Positions 21,175 through 32,464 are shown, counted from the stretch's first letter. The stretch is 64,000 bases of DNA from Blastocystis hominis (GCF_000151665.1 NW_013171816.1:791176-855175); one strand, 5' to 3'. Numbers and translations are program-made. Notes: generated by a model not told the origin, from the letters alone.

Positions 21175-22312
21175 CTAACAGTTCGCCTCCACAATCTGCT
21201 GAATGGATTTGATCGTCTTTGTAGGAAGGAGCGTTACTTGAGCATTACTATTCTGAGCGAAAAGGGTCCGCAGCACCGTCAAATACTGCTGAGCCACCAT
21301 ATAATCCGTCACCAGCACTCCGCTTCCTTCCAGCGCTGTCCGTCACGGTCCCTCGCCAATCCTACCCTTCGCTACAATCTCGAGCGACTGTTTCTCCGCT
21401 TCGGCCGCCATCAACTTCGCCTTCGCGTCTCCCTGCGCGCGCAAAATCATCGAGGCGCGCTGGCCCTCCGCGTTCAGCACTTGCTGACTGTTAGGAAGCG
21501 AGAAGGGAACATACCGTGGCCACGTTGCCTCGACTGATGATCACATCATGCATTCGATCGCCGTCCGCACGGAGCACTTCCGAGCGGCGGGAACGCTCGC
21601 TCTTGATCTGGTTCTCCATGACTCGCTTCAAGTCTCTGGGAGGATCGATATTCTGAATCTCCACACGGGTCACAGTCACTCCCCAGCGTTCCGCATCCAA
21701 ATGGATCTAAAAGTGAGAGGGTGGCGAAGCGGCTACCTTCTCCAAAAGCTCTTCGTTGATAGCCTCTCGAGAGGAGAAGGTATCATCCAAAGTAATCTTT
21801 GCAATGATGTTTCGGAGGGTAGCCTAACTTTTACACCACCCGATCAAAGCAAACCTGGACCAAAAGCTCAATGGCATCAGGCAGGTTCTGAATGTTGAAG
21901 GTAGCCGATTTGGGGTCAGTGATTCGGAAATAAGCCAGGGCATCGATCTCCATGATCACATTATCCTTTGTGATCACGGTTTGCTTGTTGAAATCCAAGA
22001 CATGCTCACGCATATCAATACGGTCAGTACTGATGCACTTTACTCGTGCATTACCACCAGACGAATCAATGAACTTCCAGTGAACATATCTCGTAGTATC
22101 AACGAAAGGAATCAAAAAATGAATTCCAGGCTTCAACGTTCTCTATAATTTAAAAATTCAGTAGCAAGGCCGCCTACATAATACTGGCCAAACCGTTCGA
22201 CAATAACAAACGTTCCCTGATGAACCACACGTATTCCAGCATTGATAACTTTGCAAATCAATATTAAGTATATGATAACTAAAATAATCACAGGAATAAG
22301 GTAAGGATCCAT
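21175..22312 (-). CDS. SPFH/stomatin-like protein (STOML2 type)
   Basis: Starts MDPYLIPVIILVIIYLILIC, a single membrane anchor. The SPFH/band-7 domain follows: VVHQGTFVIVERFGQYY, LKPGIHFLIPFVD, ISTDRIDMREHVLDFNKQTV, TKDNVIMEIDALAYFRITDP and ITLDDTFSSREAINEELLE. A coiled region comes next (KRVMENQIKSERSRRSEVLR, ASMILRAQGDAKAKLMAAEA) and a C-terminal TIKSIQQIVEAN. Five introns of 29-35 nt were placed. STOML2 relatives scaffold mitochondrial inner-membrane proteases including OMA1 and YME1, and an OMA1-type gene is the next gene here. Stop TAG is at 21175-21177. Confidence 0.88.
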
Positions 22313-22660
22313 TCGAATAATTTGAATTATGAGCTCAGAGAACACCGAATCTAGTCCGATTCGTTTCAACCCCAAATTCGGCCAAATATTTGGAATACTA
22401 CAAATAGCTACTATTTTGGGAAAAAGTCGTTTCTCAAGAGCCGTCTATATTTCTTTGAGAGATCTTCTGGTTTAAAGCCAATATCTATCCCTTCAACCAA
22501 GACGAGTCTATGACTGTTTTTAATAAGTATGAACACCTTGAGCACCAACAGGGAAAATAGAAAAAAATATGACATAACAGCATTTGCCATGGTTCTACCA
22601 AATCAAAAGACTAGCAATCCCCTCAGCAATATTCTTTTTATTTGACTCAAACCACTTTTC
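22313..22660. other. divergent intergenic region
   Basis: No gene seen between the SPFH gene (-) and the protease gene (+). It presumably holds both promoters. Confidence 0.6.
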
Positions 22661-23964
22661 ATGGTAAACTATCTGCGTCTTGCTCTAAGAGCTTTTGCCA
22701 TGAGAAGCTATTTGTATAGGAGAGGAGGAGGTATTACTGTGTGTTGCTGATTATGTAGTCAAGTGGCTAAGCAGTGAAGCAGCATTGATGTTAAAAGGTA
22801 AAAGAAAGATGGGAGATATAGTAAAAGTACTTCTTCCTTATTCGAAAGCAACACACAGTAAGCACTGTTATTTAATTCAAAATGAGGTGAGTCAAGTAGT
22901 GGAGCGAGTAAAAAGTGGCGTTTTTGGAAGTATTACGTTTTGGGAATTGGCGGAGGAATTATATACCTCATATATGAGACTCATATATGTTATACTCCTA
23001 TTCTCAACCGAAAGCAGTTTGTTGTAAGTGTTTGAGGATTAACTGAAGACTAGTTTTTTTCCAGGAATTTCGAGTTGGATATACAAGATGTATTGCTAGA
23101 ATCTTTAGAGGAAGATGTTCGCTCGAATGGGAATAACATAGTTGAAGAGAGTGATCCGCGCTATAAGTACATCAAGTCTATCCTTTCTCGACTAATTGAT
23201 GCATGCGTTTATTTTTCTCCTGAGAGCGAAAAGTATTTTAAAGATATCAAACTTGTTGTTGTGGACACGCCTGAAGTGAATGCATTTGCATCCTTCGGTG
23301 ATTGCTTGAATGCCGTTTTAATAAGTAGGCGGAATTGTTTTTGTCTATACTGGCATCATCGACCATTTCGAAAATATGAAAGAAATGAATAAGTTGATCG
23401 ATGTCGATGCAGTTTTACTCCATTTCTACAGTTTTAGTTGTAGTGTATTGCCGGTACTCTAGCGCATGAATTATCCCATTTACTGGCGAGGTTTTTTTTA
23501 TTTTTTTAACAATTTTATTCATTTTAGGCATAGCGCAGAAAGCATAACACGCTGGAATAAGATTCTCTACTATATCTACATCGCGACGATTCCCGATCTT
23601 TTCGTTGTTCCCACGATTTCATTTTTGTTTTCGAGGAGTATCAGGTCGATTCTGTGCCCATTCTTTAAAATCTAGCCGCAAACAGGAATACGAGGCTGAC
23701 TACATGGCGTTGTTTTTGCTAAAGCGAAGTGGATACGATCCTTCATCGATGATTACAACGATCAGTTTGCTTGATATGAATAAAGACGATGAAGGGATCA
23801 TGACTGTGTTATCTCAAGCGATCAACACGCATCCGTTGATCGATAATCGCGTGAGCAGTCTTCAGGACAATATCTTCAAGTTTGAAAAAACCTTTCAGAG
23901 CAAGTACGAAGTCTCTCCCCTCCCAGACCCTTCTCTTTTCTATCGCGTTCTCAAATTGTTTCAT
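22661..23964 (+). CDS. OMA1: OMA1-type M48 metalloprotease
   Basis: Membrane-embedded zinc protease of the mitochondrial inner membrane family. The start MVNYLRLALRAFAMRSYLYR looks like a presequence. Conserved pieces are LVVVDTPEVNAFASFGG, VFVYTGIIDHFENM, AGTLAHELSHLLARH (HExxH zinc site), SRKQEYEADYMALFLLKRSG with the third ligand Glu, and INTHPLIDNRVSSL. Introns: 28 nt after residue 23, 31 nt within FGG, 32 nt before the HELSH exon, about 37 nt inside LLAR-H, and 31 nt before KQEYEADY. The 3' end is unclear: a 23-nt intron plus a stop created at T23964 before TGTTTCGT is possible. Confidence 0.82.
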
Positions 23965-23975
23965 TTGGTGTTTCG

Positions 23976-24160
23976 TGTTTCTTCCAACAAACAAATTTTC
24001 AATCTTATTCTATTCTCTAGTGTTTTCTCCATCATTTCATCACCCCTGTTCTATTCTCCATTGATTTCTCCATCATTTCATCACCCCTGTTCTATTCACC
24101 ATTGCTTTCTCCATCATTTCATCACCCCTACTCCTTTTTCCTTGTTTCTTCCAACAAACA
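23976..24160. repeat. 41-bp minisatellite flanked by duplicated 3' octamer blocks
   Basis: Three copies of a 41-bp unit begin at 24024, 24065 and 24106 (core ctccatcatttcatcacccc). On each side stands the same block, tttcttccaacaaaca, ending at 23993 and 24160. It contains AACAAACA, the minus-strand octamer. The region lies between convergent OMA1 and AMPK-gamma genes. Confidence 0.85.
24153..24160 (-). terminator. 3' octamer of the AMPK gamma gene
   Basis: AACAAACA about 44 nt past the minus-strand stop at 24204-24206. A second copy at 23986-23993 could be an alternative site. Confidence 0.7.
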
Positions 24161-24203
24161 CACCACCGACCTTACTTATACTACTATACATTTTTCTAAA
24201 TCA

Positions 24204-25993
24204 CTATTCAATCATCATTTTCTTCGCGATGAACCGATCGCCCACCTCTTCATCCAGATCATTTCGCTGCCGATACTCGTTTTCCTTCTTCATCTTCCCC
24301 TTCATCCTCTCGAACTCGTCGTCATACGTCCCCATGTCCAGCTCCGACCGATTCACGCTCGACACGCGCGGCTGCACGATCGTCTCGGGGAAGTTCACGC
24401 CATAGTCCCCCACGCTGATGTCCGTCATGCTTCCGCTCGCGCTCAGCTGCGGCCCGAACAGCGGCGACAGGAAGCTCTGCGAGAACGAGGCGCGCTCGCG
24501 CGCAGTGGAGGGCGCGGAAAGCCGCGGCGTGATGGAGAAATCGCCCTTGAGGAAGAAGAGGAAGAGGTCCACGATGGACACGACGCCGCAGGGCTTTTGG
24601 TCGTCGTCGATGCAGACGAGCGAGGTGGTGTTTCGCTGCGCAAACATGAAAAAGAGGCAGGAAAGCGTCTCGTGCGCGCTGACGGTGAGCTGCGTGCTGA
24701 ACGGCTGGAACTGCGGGTCAGACGGGAGCACAGAGAGGTACGCTGGAGATGAACGTGCTGATGGGGCAGTTGAAGATGGACATGTCGCGGAAGTCGAGCT
24801 TGATCAAGTCGGTGCGCTGGAAGATTCCGATCAGATTGCCTGGGAGTGAATCGACCCATCCAACAGAACGATCCGCATCGATCACCGGGACCGACGAAAT
24901 GACGTGGCTCTCCATGATCCGCAGAACTAGCCGTGAGAACTCCGGCTCAAAGAAACCTTCGTAGAGCGGCGCGTCTTCGCGGACGTCCCAGACCTGATCG
25001 TAGGAACCGACGTTCAATTCGCGGATGGAGAAGTTGTAGTTGCTCAGAGGGTCCGAGTAGAAGTCCACCAGGTAGTGCAGGATGTTCAGATAGTTCACAA
25101 CGCCGATCAGATTCCCTTCCTGCAGGTGAGGAGAGAAAGGAGGGCATACGTGGATGCGGTCGATGATGGGGATGCGATGCACATGACAGTCGAACATCGT
25201 TTTGAGAATCTGGAAGAGCGAGTTGTTCGGAATTCCGTAGGTGAGCGTCGGCTGATTCGGATAGAGCTTGTCTGCCCATCAAACCAATCGGATGTGTCTA
25301 CCTCGGTATTCTTGGATTGTGTAGTCTAAATAGCGAGGAAACTTGATGGACTCCAGCGGAATACCGCTTCGCTGAGCATCTTGGAAGGCTTGATAGTAAC
25401 TTGTATACTAGGCGTTAGATCCCGGATCTTTACCCACTTGACGATTTAGAACGATAAGCAGATCGCTGCTGGTGATGATTCCTTCGTACATTCCAGTGTT
25501 CGCATTCCATATCACTCCTTCCACTGCTTCTAAACGTTACAAAGGAACCTAGGCACAACCTTGACGTCGTAAGGATTGAAAGACCAGGTCGAGAGGAATG
25601 TTCGTATTGAACACTAGCAGCTTTTGGCTGTCGGGAAGGACATCGTACGCATATCTCTGAGACAGAATATCATATATCATGCTTCTTCCTGACAATTACC
25701 CTTCCAAAGCAAAAGTACCAGCATTTAGCTCATCTAATACCGTGTTGTCCGAATTTGACTCGTTTGCAACAGCAGTAAAGTCTAATTTCCCAACGACCAT
25801 CCCACTCTATCATGATGAGGATTATTCGAAAACTAGTTACATCATCCCCATCACCAGTTGGAGAGGAAGGCGGAGAAGTCCCCGCAACAAACGTATCCTG
25901 CTCGTCCGCATAGAAAGCACCATTTGCATAACTTGGAGGGTTGTACTGCCCAAAATATGGGCTGTTCATTTGAATACATCCCTCTTCTTCCAT
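24204..25993 (-). CDS. AMPK/SNF1 gamma subunit, four CBS domains
   Basis: Regulatory subunit that senses AMP/ATP for the SNF1/AMPK kinase. The acidic, Pro-rich N-terminus (MEEEGCIQMNSPYFG) is followed by CBS1 (KLLVFNTNIPLDLVFQSL, GIITSSDLLIVL), CBS2 (LFQILKTMFDCHVHRIPIID, GVVNYLNILHYLV), the linker ELNVGSYDQVWDV, CBS3 (VISSVPVIDADR, GIFQRTDLIKLDF) and CBS4 (FMFAQRNTTSLVCIDDD, GVVSIVDLFLFFL). The HRIPIID arginine that binds phosphate in other gamma subunits is present. A polar C-terminal tail of about 90 residues follows CBS4. About ten short introns occur. TAG is at 24204-24206. Confidence 0.88.
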
Positions 25994-26076
25994 ATTTGAC
26001 AGAAACTCAGCCTTGATATTGTTTTGTAACCGCGATTTCTAATCTTCAGTTTGGAAACTCTCCTCTCCCTATTTTT

Positions 26077-29000
26077 ATGAGCGATAAGTTATTGCAAACG
26101 CTCCGATCGGACGACCCTGCGGCCTCACGCGAAGCCTTTGGGCAGTTGTGCACAGATTTGAGAGAAGGAAAAGGTTTTCGTTTTTAACTAGGGCCATATG
26201 TAGCTGCTACGTGTAAATATTTCGTCACGCATTTATCGGAACTTTTACAGAATTCTGATCATCCCGTAAAATGTTCTATACTTCTGCGTATGCCATTCAG
26301 AGTACAATGACATTTAGTTGCGAATGAAAATATCCAAACGCTTCAACCATTCATTTCAGAGGAAGTGTGGGATTCTATGCGAAATCTTTTATCCCTATTT
26401 TCAGCAAATGATACGGAGTCGCTCCTACTTACAAAATTTGTAATTGATTAGTATTTGTACAAATGTAGATTACACTCTATGGCTTCACGCAAGAAGCGGC
26501 CGAAAGCATATCTAACAATCCATTCTATTTGCTCTATGCCGAATCGAAGCTTGATTCCTCTCTTTTGGACACAATCGATTCTGTTCCCTGCATAGGCGCC
26601 TTCGAGCAGTTTTTGCTCTTTGCAATTGGTAGTGACAGTGCTTCTAACATACTGGAACCATTGCTCCATTTCTACCTACGACTCTTCTCATCCCGTCATG
26701 ATTTCCTTCGTCTCCTCCTAGACACGGAAATTCGTCTGGGTAGCCATCCAAGCCTTCTCGCCCACGCTCTCTCCACATCCCCCTCGACCCCTCACATCGC
26801 CTACCACCTCCTCCGCCTTCTGGAATCAACCCTCTCTCTCGAAAGCGAATTTGTCAAAGTCGCAGCCATCGTCAATCGATTTCTACTCCAACAAAACCTT
26901 CAACTCGCCGAGGACTCGCTTCTGCCTCTCCTCTCCATCGCTCTCCATGCCCTCGAAATGCAATCGCCTGTGTATTGGATCGCGCAGCGGCTGATTTCAT
27001 CGTTTCTCGGCGCGTGGAATCGCGCGGCCAATCGAAGCGTTCATCCATTCATTCAATCCGCGTTTGAACTGCTCGGGTTCCGCGACTTGCGCGCGGATTC
27101 CACGATGAAACTCCCCTATGATGGGAGTTTCGTTGCCGAATTGTTTGGTTTGATGGAGAAACGGAGAATCGAAGAATTGCGAAAGATCTGCGAAGTGACG
27201 CAGTCGCTGGGAGTTTCGTTTTGTCTGTGTTACGACGATGTTTCGATTGTGCGCGCAGCCGCAACGAATCTATCGAACCGGATCGATCCGATGAGTATTG
27301 TGTTTGCATTGATCGGGTATTGGATGATAAAGTGGATAGCTGAATGAATAGAAACGCAATCCGCATCCAAAGCTCTTCTTCTCAACGCGCTTCGTGCGTT
27401 TTGGCTTTGTACCAAGCGCTTCCCTTTGCGTTCCGCAGCTCCGCGATGACGAAGCCGCTCCTACAGCTGGTGTGTCCGCTATTCGATGTGCAGCCGACCG
27501 GAGAAATCGATCGTAGACTCCGCAGACTTCCTGCCTCGCCGTCTCGCTTCTTTCGACCTGCCGAATCAACGTGGCTTCGTTCGATCGCGCGTTCTGGGTG
27601 CTGCTTCGCCATCTCATCAAGCAATGTATCGTGTATCGCGCTTCTTCATCGCAGATCCGCGCGAAGAGCCCGTCCATCACAGCATTCTGCTCGCCTTCCA
27701 GCGCGTTCTGGAGCACACCGCGGTCGATTCGATCGAGATCCTGCAGATCGTCACGCACTTCACACGCCTCTACCTCCCTCCTTCCCTTCCCAAACCGCTT
27801 CTCTCTCCACTCCTCGACCTCCTCACCTCCCTCAGTCTCGACGGCTCGCTCAACCCGCTTCCTCTTCTCGATCTCGTCAAGCCCGTTCTCCGCTTCGACG
27901 ACTCTTCGCTCCACGCCATCGCGTTGGACTTCATCGCCTCCGCCGCCACTCGCAAAGGAGTTCCTTGCTTCGATCCGCTTTCAGCGTAGCGCGCAGCGGC
28001 GACCGTTCGCTTCTTATGGGCCCAGACGAGCGAAGCTCCGTCGATTTCCGCCGCCGCGTTCGACGCATTGCTCTCCCTTCCGCGCGGAATTCTATTCGAA
28101 ACTCTGCCCGCTGCCACGGAAACGGCCATCGAGGACAAGTCCCTTCTGGTTTTGCTGGTCGATCGACTGAGCCGGCTGCCCGCAGGCGACCGGCGAATCG
28201 ATTCATTGGCGAAGCTCTGCTGCATGGTGGAGGGAATCGCGGGGAAACGGCGGGTGTTGAAGCGCGAAACGGCGTTCCAGAGCGTGAAAGGCTATTGGAA
28301 GGACGCCAACGAAGTGCTGAACTCGTATTCGCGATCCATCGATCTGCTGGCGCCCATCGCGTTCTTCGTCCCTTCCGCGGATTCCCGCGAATCTGCCGCG
28401 GCGTCGTACAAAAAGTACCCCATCAGAGCGTTTCAATGACCAGTTTGATTCGGTATTTGACGTCGATTCCTCCGCTCTTCGCGCTGCAATCGTTCCTGCA
28501 AGTGGATCACTCGCTTCTGCTGGCGACGGTCAGCCAGACCATTCGCTCGTTTTTTCTTCTGCGTTCCATTCGCTCGTAGACTGATCTCCCATTGCAGCGC
28601 TTCGTTCACTGACTCCGATTGGGACGACGTCGTCCAGCGCCTCGATTCCTTCCCCACCAACCCCAACGCGCTTCTCCTTCTTCTCTTCATCCTCGAATCG
28701 CAGCCTGCGCGTCTTTCCGAGTCGCTTTTCTCGCAGCTCGCTTCGATTTCTCCGGTCGCTTCGTCGTTCTCGGTGCTTCTTTGCTTCTTCTCGGTGCTCG
28801 CCGCGTGGAACGAGCCGCGGATCTCCGCGTTTTATCGAGCGGTTCAGTGCAGAAGCGAAGCCGCGTGGGCTGCCTGGATGCTCGGCGTTTCCGTGCTGCT
28901 GTGCAAGGGCGAAACGCCCTCTCGAAAAGAACTTCTATCGAAGATTTCGAACGCTGCGTATCCACTGCTTCAATCCATTTTAACCTCCAATTCGAATTCG

Positions 29001-30888
29001 AATTCGAATTCTTCGCGTCGTTCGACGAATGAATTGAATCTTTCGCTGCTCTGCGAAGGGCAGTCGGCTTCTTCTTCTTGTTCTTCTTTGTTTGATTCGG
29101 CTTCGCCGTTCGCCTTGTCTTGCCTTTCGTCGCTGTTTGCTTCCCTTCCTGCCATCGAACAGCTCCGACCTTCGCTTGCTCCACTTTTATTCTCGATTGC
29201 CTGCGAACTGACAAAGCTGCGCTTCGCCGAATCGCTTCGCTTTCTGGGGTTCTACGCGGTGCATCGCTTCTTAACGCAGTGCAAACTCGACGATCGTTCG
29301 GTGCTTCGCGGACAAACATTGCTGATAAACGGATCCAATTATGAATCGAAACTGAACCGAAGCGAAGTGTGCGTGATGATGTGCAATTTCGCGTTGAATC
29401 ATTTGAAAAAAGATGACAAGATCGAATCCATTCTCACCAAAAACCGACCCACCAATCAGAATTGGATGATTTCGGACGTTTCGGAGATCGTTCATTACTC
29501 GGAAGTGTGGTCGAAGCTTCTTGCCGAAAAAACTCCCGAATTCCAGAAGTAGATCCACAACACATTCTTTATTCTAGCATCCTTTTAATCCAACTCCATT
29601 CTCTTCTCGTCCCATCACCTTCTTCTTCTTCTTCTTCTTCGTCATCATCATCATCAAATCCGCTGCTTTCTTTGCCTCCATTGGCTTTAAGTCGGCAGCT
29701 CTGGCAGCAATTCTCTCAACAACTCCATCAAAACAATCCAAACCCGAACACTCTCCAAGCTCTTCTTTCTTCGCTGCAACTCACTCGATTGCCTTCTTCG
29801 GGCGATTTAGGAACCATTTGCGGCATTTTAGTGGATTGCTGTCAGCGAAAGAGATGGTGGGAATTGTTGGAGGGCGTTTTGGAAACGGCGGCGTCGATTT
29901 TATCCAATCCGGAGATTGTGTTTAATGACTTGTTTGCACGCTTTTCGCTTGTGAATTGTAGCGTTCGGACCACTCTCCAAAACTCAGAGTTCGAATTGCT
30001 TTGCGTTTTGCTTCGCAAATTCCCGCTCTTTTTCGAATCAACGAAGCCGAATCTTTTCGCTTCGGCGATCCATCAAACCAAACAATCTCTTCAAAACGCA
30101 TCCATTGAAAAGCAGCAAATCATCGCCGACTGCTTCTCTTCTTACCCCACTCCGCTTCCTTCCTTTGCTTGCACCGAGCTCGAATCGCTGATTCCGAGTT
30201 TGCCACACGCTTCCGTCTGCGAGATTCTGCGCCGCCTACCCGACGCCAATTTGCTGTCGCTCCTCCCTCAGCGCACGGGAGCGATTCTGAGCGAACTGCG
30301 AGAGCGATCGTCAGCGAACGTCTGGGAAATCGGCCGGAAATTGAGCGAACAGAACGCGTCGATCGCGGATTGGATCGATTTCGTCGCGTTGCTGCAGCGA
30401 AGGCGGGGAGAGAACAACGATTTGTTGCTGGAACAGATGGCGAGCGATCTCCAATCGAATCCACATTGCGAACTCTTCGTGTTGGCGGCTCGTTTTCTTG
30501 CGGGATTGACTTCATATCCATTCTCTTTCATTCATTCATTCATTCATTCATAAATGAATAGAATTCTATTTGGTTGGCTGTTTCCTTCATTTCAGCGATG
30601 AAAAAGCGATCAGCGTGGTGATTTCCGATCTCCCCATGGATCAACTCGACGTTTCCTTGCCTTCCTCTCGAATCACCAGCGTTTTTCTCCCTTCTCTCTC
30701 TTCACCACAGAACGAATCCGTTCTCCAATCGCTCTGTCGCGTCGCGCTGCAGCTTCGTCACTCCCCGTCCTTCCAATCCGCCGGTCGCTGGCTCCTTCGC
30801 ACCTTCGTAACGCTCTCTCGCCGCTTCTGCACAACCCGCGACGCCTATCGAAGCCTCTTCATCACCTATTCCGTCAGCCTTCCCGAGT
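26077..30888 (+). CDS. giant helical-repeat (HEAT/ARM-like) protein, about 1,450 residues
   Basis: I cannot name it. From MSDKLLQTLRSDDPAASREA onward the product is an almost unbroken series of paired Leu-rich helices (LLPLLSIALHALEMQSPVYW, LLSPLLDLLTSLSLDGSLNP, LFILESQPARLSESLFSQLA, WWELLEGVLETAASILSN), as in focadhesin, importin or MMS19-type scaffolds. Introns of about 30 nt were joined at 26165-26194, 26288 and 26440, and at several later points. Joins around 27330-27500 are unresolved. One intron (about 30481-30595) is long and carries an ATTC array. No in-frame stop precedes TGTTTTTT at 30893; cleavage after T30888 would create TAA. Confidence 0.7.
28987..29013 (+). repeat. AATTCG hexamer repeat in the HEAT-like coding region
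   Basis: Tandem aattcg units encode Asn-Ser repeats (SNSNSNSNSS) in the giant protein. Confidence 0.75.
29622..29660 (+). repeat. TTC/TCA triplet repeat encoding poly-Ser
   Basis: A run of ttc then tca triplets encodes about 12 serines in a linker of the giant HEAT-like protein. Confidence 0.75.
30526..30556 (+). repeat. ATTC tetranucleotide array in an intron
   Basis: Six attc units followed by a short complementary stretch (aaatgaat). All three frames are stopped here, so the array must be spliced out or lie in non-coding RNA. Confidence 0.8.
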
Positions 30889-30892
30889 TCCG

Positions 30893-30910
30893 TGTTTTTT
30901 CGAACAAACA
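30893..30910. terminator. back-to-back 3' octamers of two genes lacking encoded stops
   Basis: TGTTTTTT (plus, 30893-30900) and TGTTTGTT (minus, complement of 30903-30910) are separated by CG. Expected cleavage points are T30888 (+) and T30915 (-). Confidence 0.75.
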
Positions 30911-30914
30911 ATCC

Positions 30915-31869
30915 ATGCAGGACCCGCGTATTTCCCTGGCGGCAGGTAGCAAAACGGGGAATACGGCGGTGTTGGCGAGGGAATCGGCGCAGGCGGCTTG
31001 CTGATCATCACGCTCACCACTTTCTTGATCGCTCGTATCCAGGAGATGCGTCCTTTCTGATTCATTTCGTGCTTGATGAACTGCTTCTGCGTCATATTCA
31101 ATCGAAACAGCCAGATGTAATGCACGAAAAACCCGCACAGCCACGCGCCGATCGCTCCCGCGATGATCGCGCACGACATATAGTGCAGTGAAGGAGCCCT
31201 CCATCCAAGCGAATCGAACACAAAGGATATGACGATCAGCCAGAAGAACGACGGAGCCACGAAAACCATGTGCGCCAACGAAAGAAAAACGCAGAACGAC
31301 GCGACTCCCACCATGGCTCGCTTCTGAAAGCGATTTCCCGCGGGGAAGAAGAGCAGACAGAGCAGGAAGATGAAGAGAAGCAAGTCGTCCCAGACGGTGA
31401 TGTGCTGCTTAAACTGGGAAAAGGGAAGGGCGTGAAAATGGCGAAAAGCGAAGGCGGAAATCCAGAAAAAGCAAACGACGCCGCAGATGCCGCTAAAGAA
31501 TGAAGAGAAAGAGAGGGAGGGACGTGTCGAAGAGAACCCACAGGAAATAGCGAAGTGTGTGCTGGTTCACGCAGTTGTTTAGCCATCTATGAGAATCATG
31601 GAATCATAAAGGAAGGTACCCGCAGTGATGATCAAACCCCACCACACAACAATCGCAAACTTTACAATGATGAGCATCGACGGGTCTATTGTAAACTTGG
31701 CTGATGAGAAAAACCGGTAAAAATGGCAAGTATGACACCACTTCACTTGGATGACACCATCATTTGTTCGATATCGGATCGCAGGTATGACAACACGATC
31801 CTCAGAAACTGTGACAGATGGTAGCTTTTTTAACACACCTCCATTCTCTAGAATAAACATGTTACTCAA
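30915..31869 (-). CDS. DHHC-type S-acyltransferase (protein palmitoyltransferase)
   Basis: Transfers palmitate from acyl-CoA to cysteines. The zinc-rich DHHC domain is assembled from three exons: [10 protein letters not shown], then [20 protein letters not shown] with the catalytic Cys, then [20 protein letters not shown]. Flanking introns are 29 and 33 nt; a 31-nt intron leads into the membrane part ([42 protein letters not shown]) and a tail after [18 protein letters not shown]. The N-terminal exon upstream of FDLSNMF is not resolved and should extend to about 31950. The end is PPGKYAGPA followed by T30915, so the stop needs the poly(A) tail. Confidence 0.85.
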
Positions 31870-32110
31870 GTCGAACCTGAAATAGCGCGTGATAACATGT
31901 AAAAGTCATGAAGAAGCACGACCCGCAGAATAATACCAAACACATTCCAAGGAGTAAACTCTAATTTTAACGGAATGAGCAAACCTCAACGTTCTAGAAA
32001 TATAACCTCCGCAATGAATAAAAGGATTGATATATATTTAATATCCGGTCCTCCGGGCTTCGGAAGGAAAAATCGTTTAACATCGATTCCTAAAATGGAA
32101 AACGACTAGA

Positions 32111-32442
32111 ATGGAGGGTAGTACACAACGCATACATTCTGATTTTGTATTATTTCATCTTGATTATACATTTCCAAAAAAGGCTATAATTTCTTTAGAA
32201 TACAGTTTTGCAGGTAGGGTTGAACAATCTATCTATCTATCCATACGGAACGAAAGAATCTTTCCAGCTAAGGAATATCTGGTAGAGAGATACTGCGTTC
32301 CAAGAGCAACAGTTTTTTTTGCCCATTAGTTTGAGTCTGATCTCTGTGATTAGCGTTTCCTTATCTGATACATTGATGATGGTGGGAAAAGAGAGTGCGA
32401 GCGGCTCTTCTATTCACAACAAAAAACTAACAGCATATAGGT
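32111..32442 (+). CDS. small protein, unknown
   Basis: Begins MEGSTQRIHSDFVLFHLDYT and continues AKEYLVERYCVPRAT. A probable intron of about 40 nt (near 32306-32350) follows, then VSLSDTLMMVGKESASGSS and KKLTAYR. It resembles small proteasome-assembly-chaperone-like folds only vaguely; I make no functional call. No in-frame stop precedes TGTTTGTT at 32447. The T at 32442 is the first base of the next codon, so polyadenylation would give TAA. Confidence 0.5.
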
Positions 32443-32446
32443 ATTT

Positions 32447-32464
32447 TGTTTGTTGCAACAAACC
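32447..32464. terminator. palindromic 3' module of convergent genes
   Basis: TGTTTGTTGCAACAAACC, near-perfectly self-complementary, lies between the small plus gene and UPF1 (stop 32496-32498, minus). Confidence 0.78.

Noticed and set aside
24000-24405. Continuation of the OMA1 frame through the minisatellite
   Set aside because: The frame there is repeat-encoded Phe/His/Pro sequence with no relation to M48 proteases and lies over the 3' ends of two genes.
27344-28579. A 411-codon open frame on the plus strand
   Set aside because: Arg/Ser-rich shadow frame of the HEAT-like gene. The neighbouring frame gives helical Leu-rich repeats that continue across short introns.
31535-31575. Apparent frameshift in the DHHC gene after NNCVNQH
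   Set aside because: Careful re-reading of the bases (gtgtgtgctgg on the plus strand) gives a continuous frame [10 protein letters not shown].
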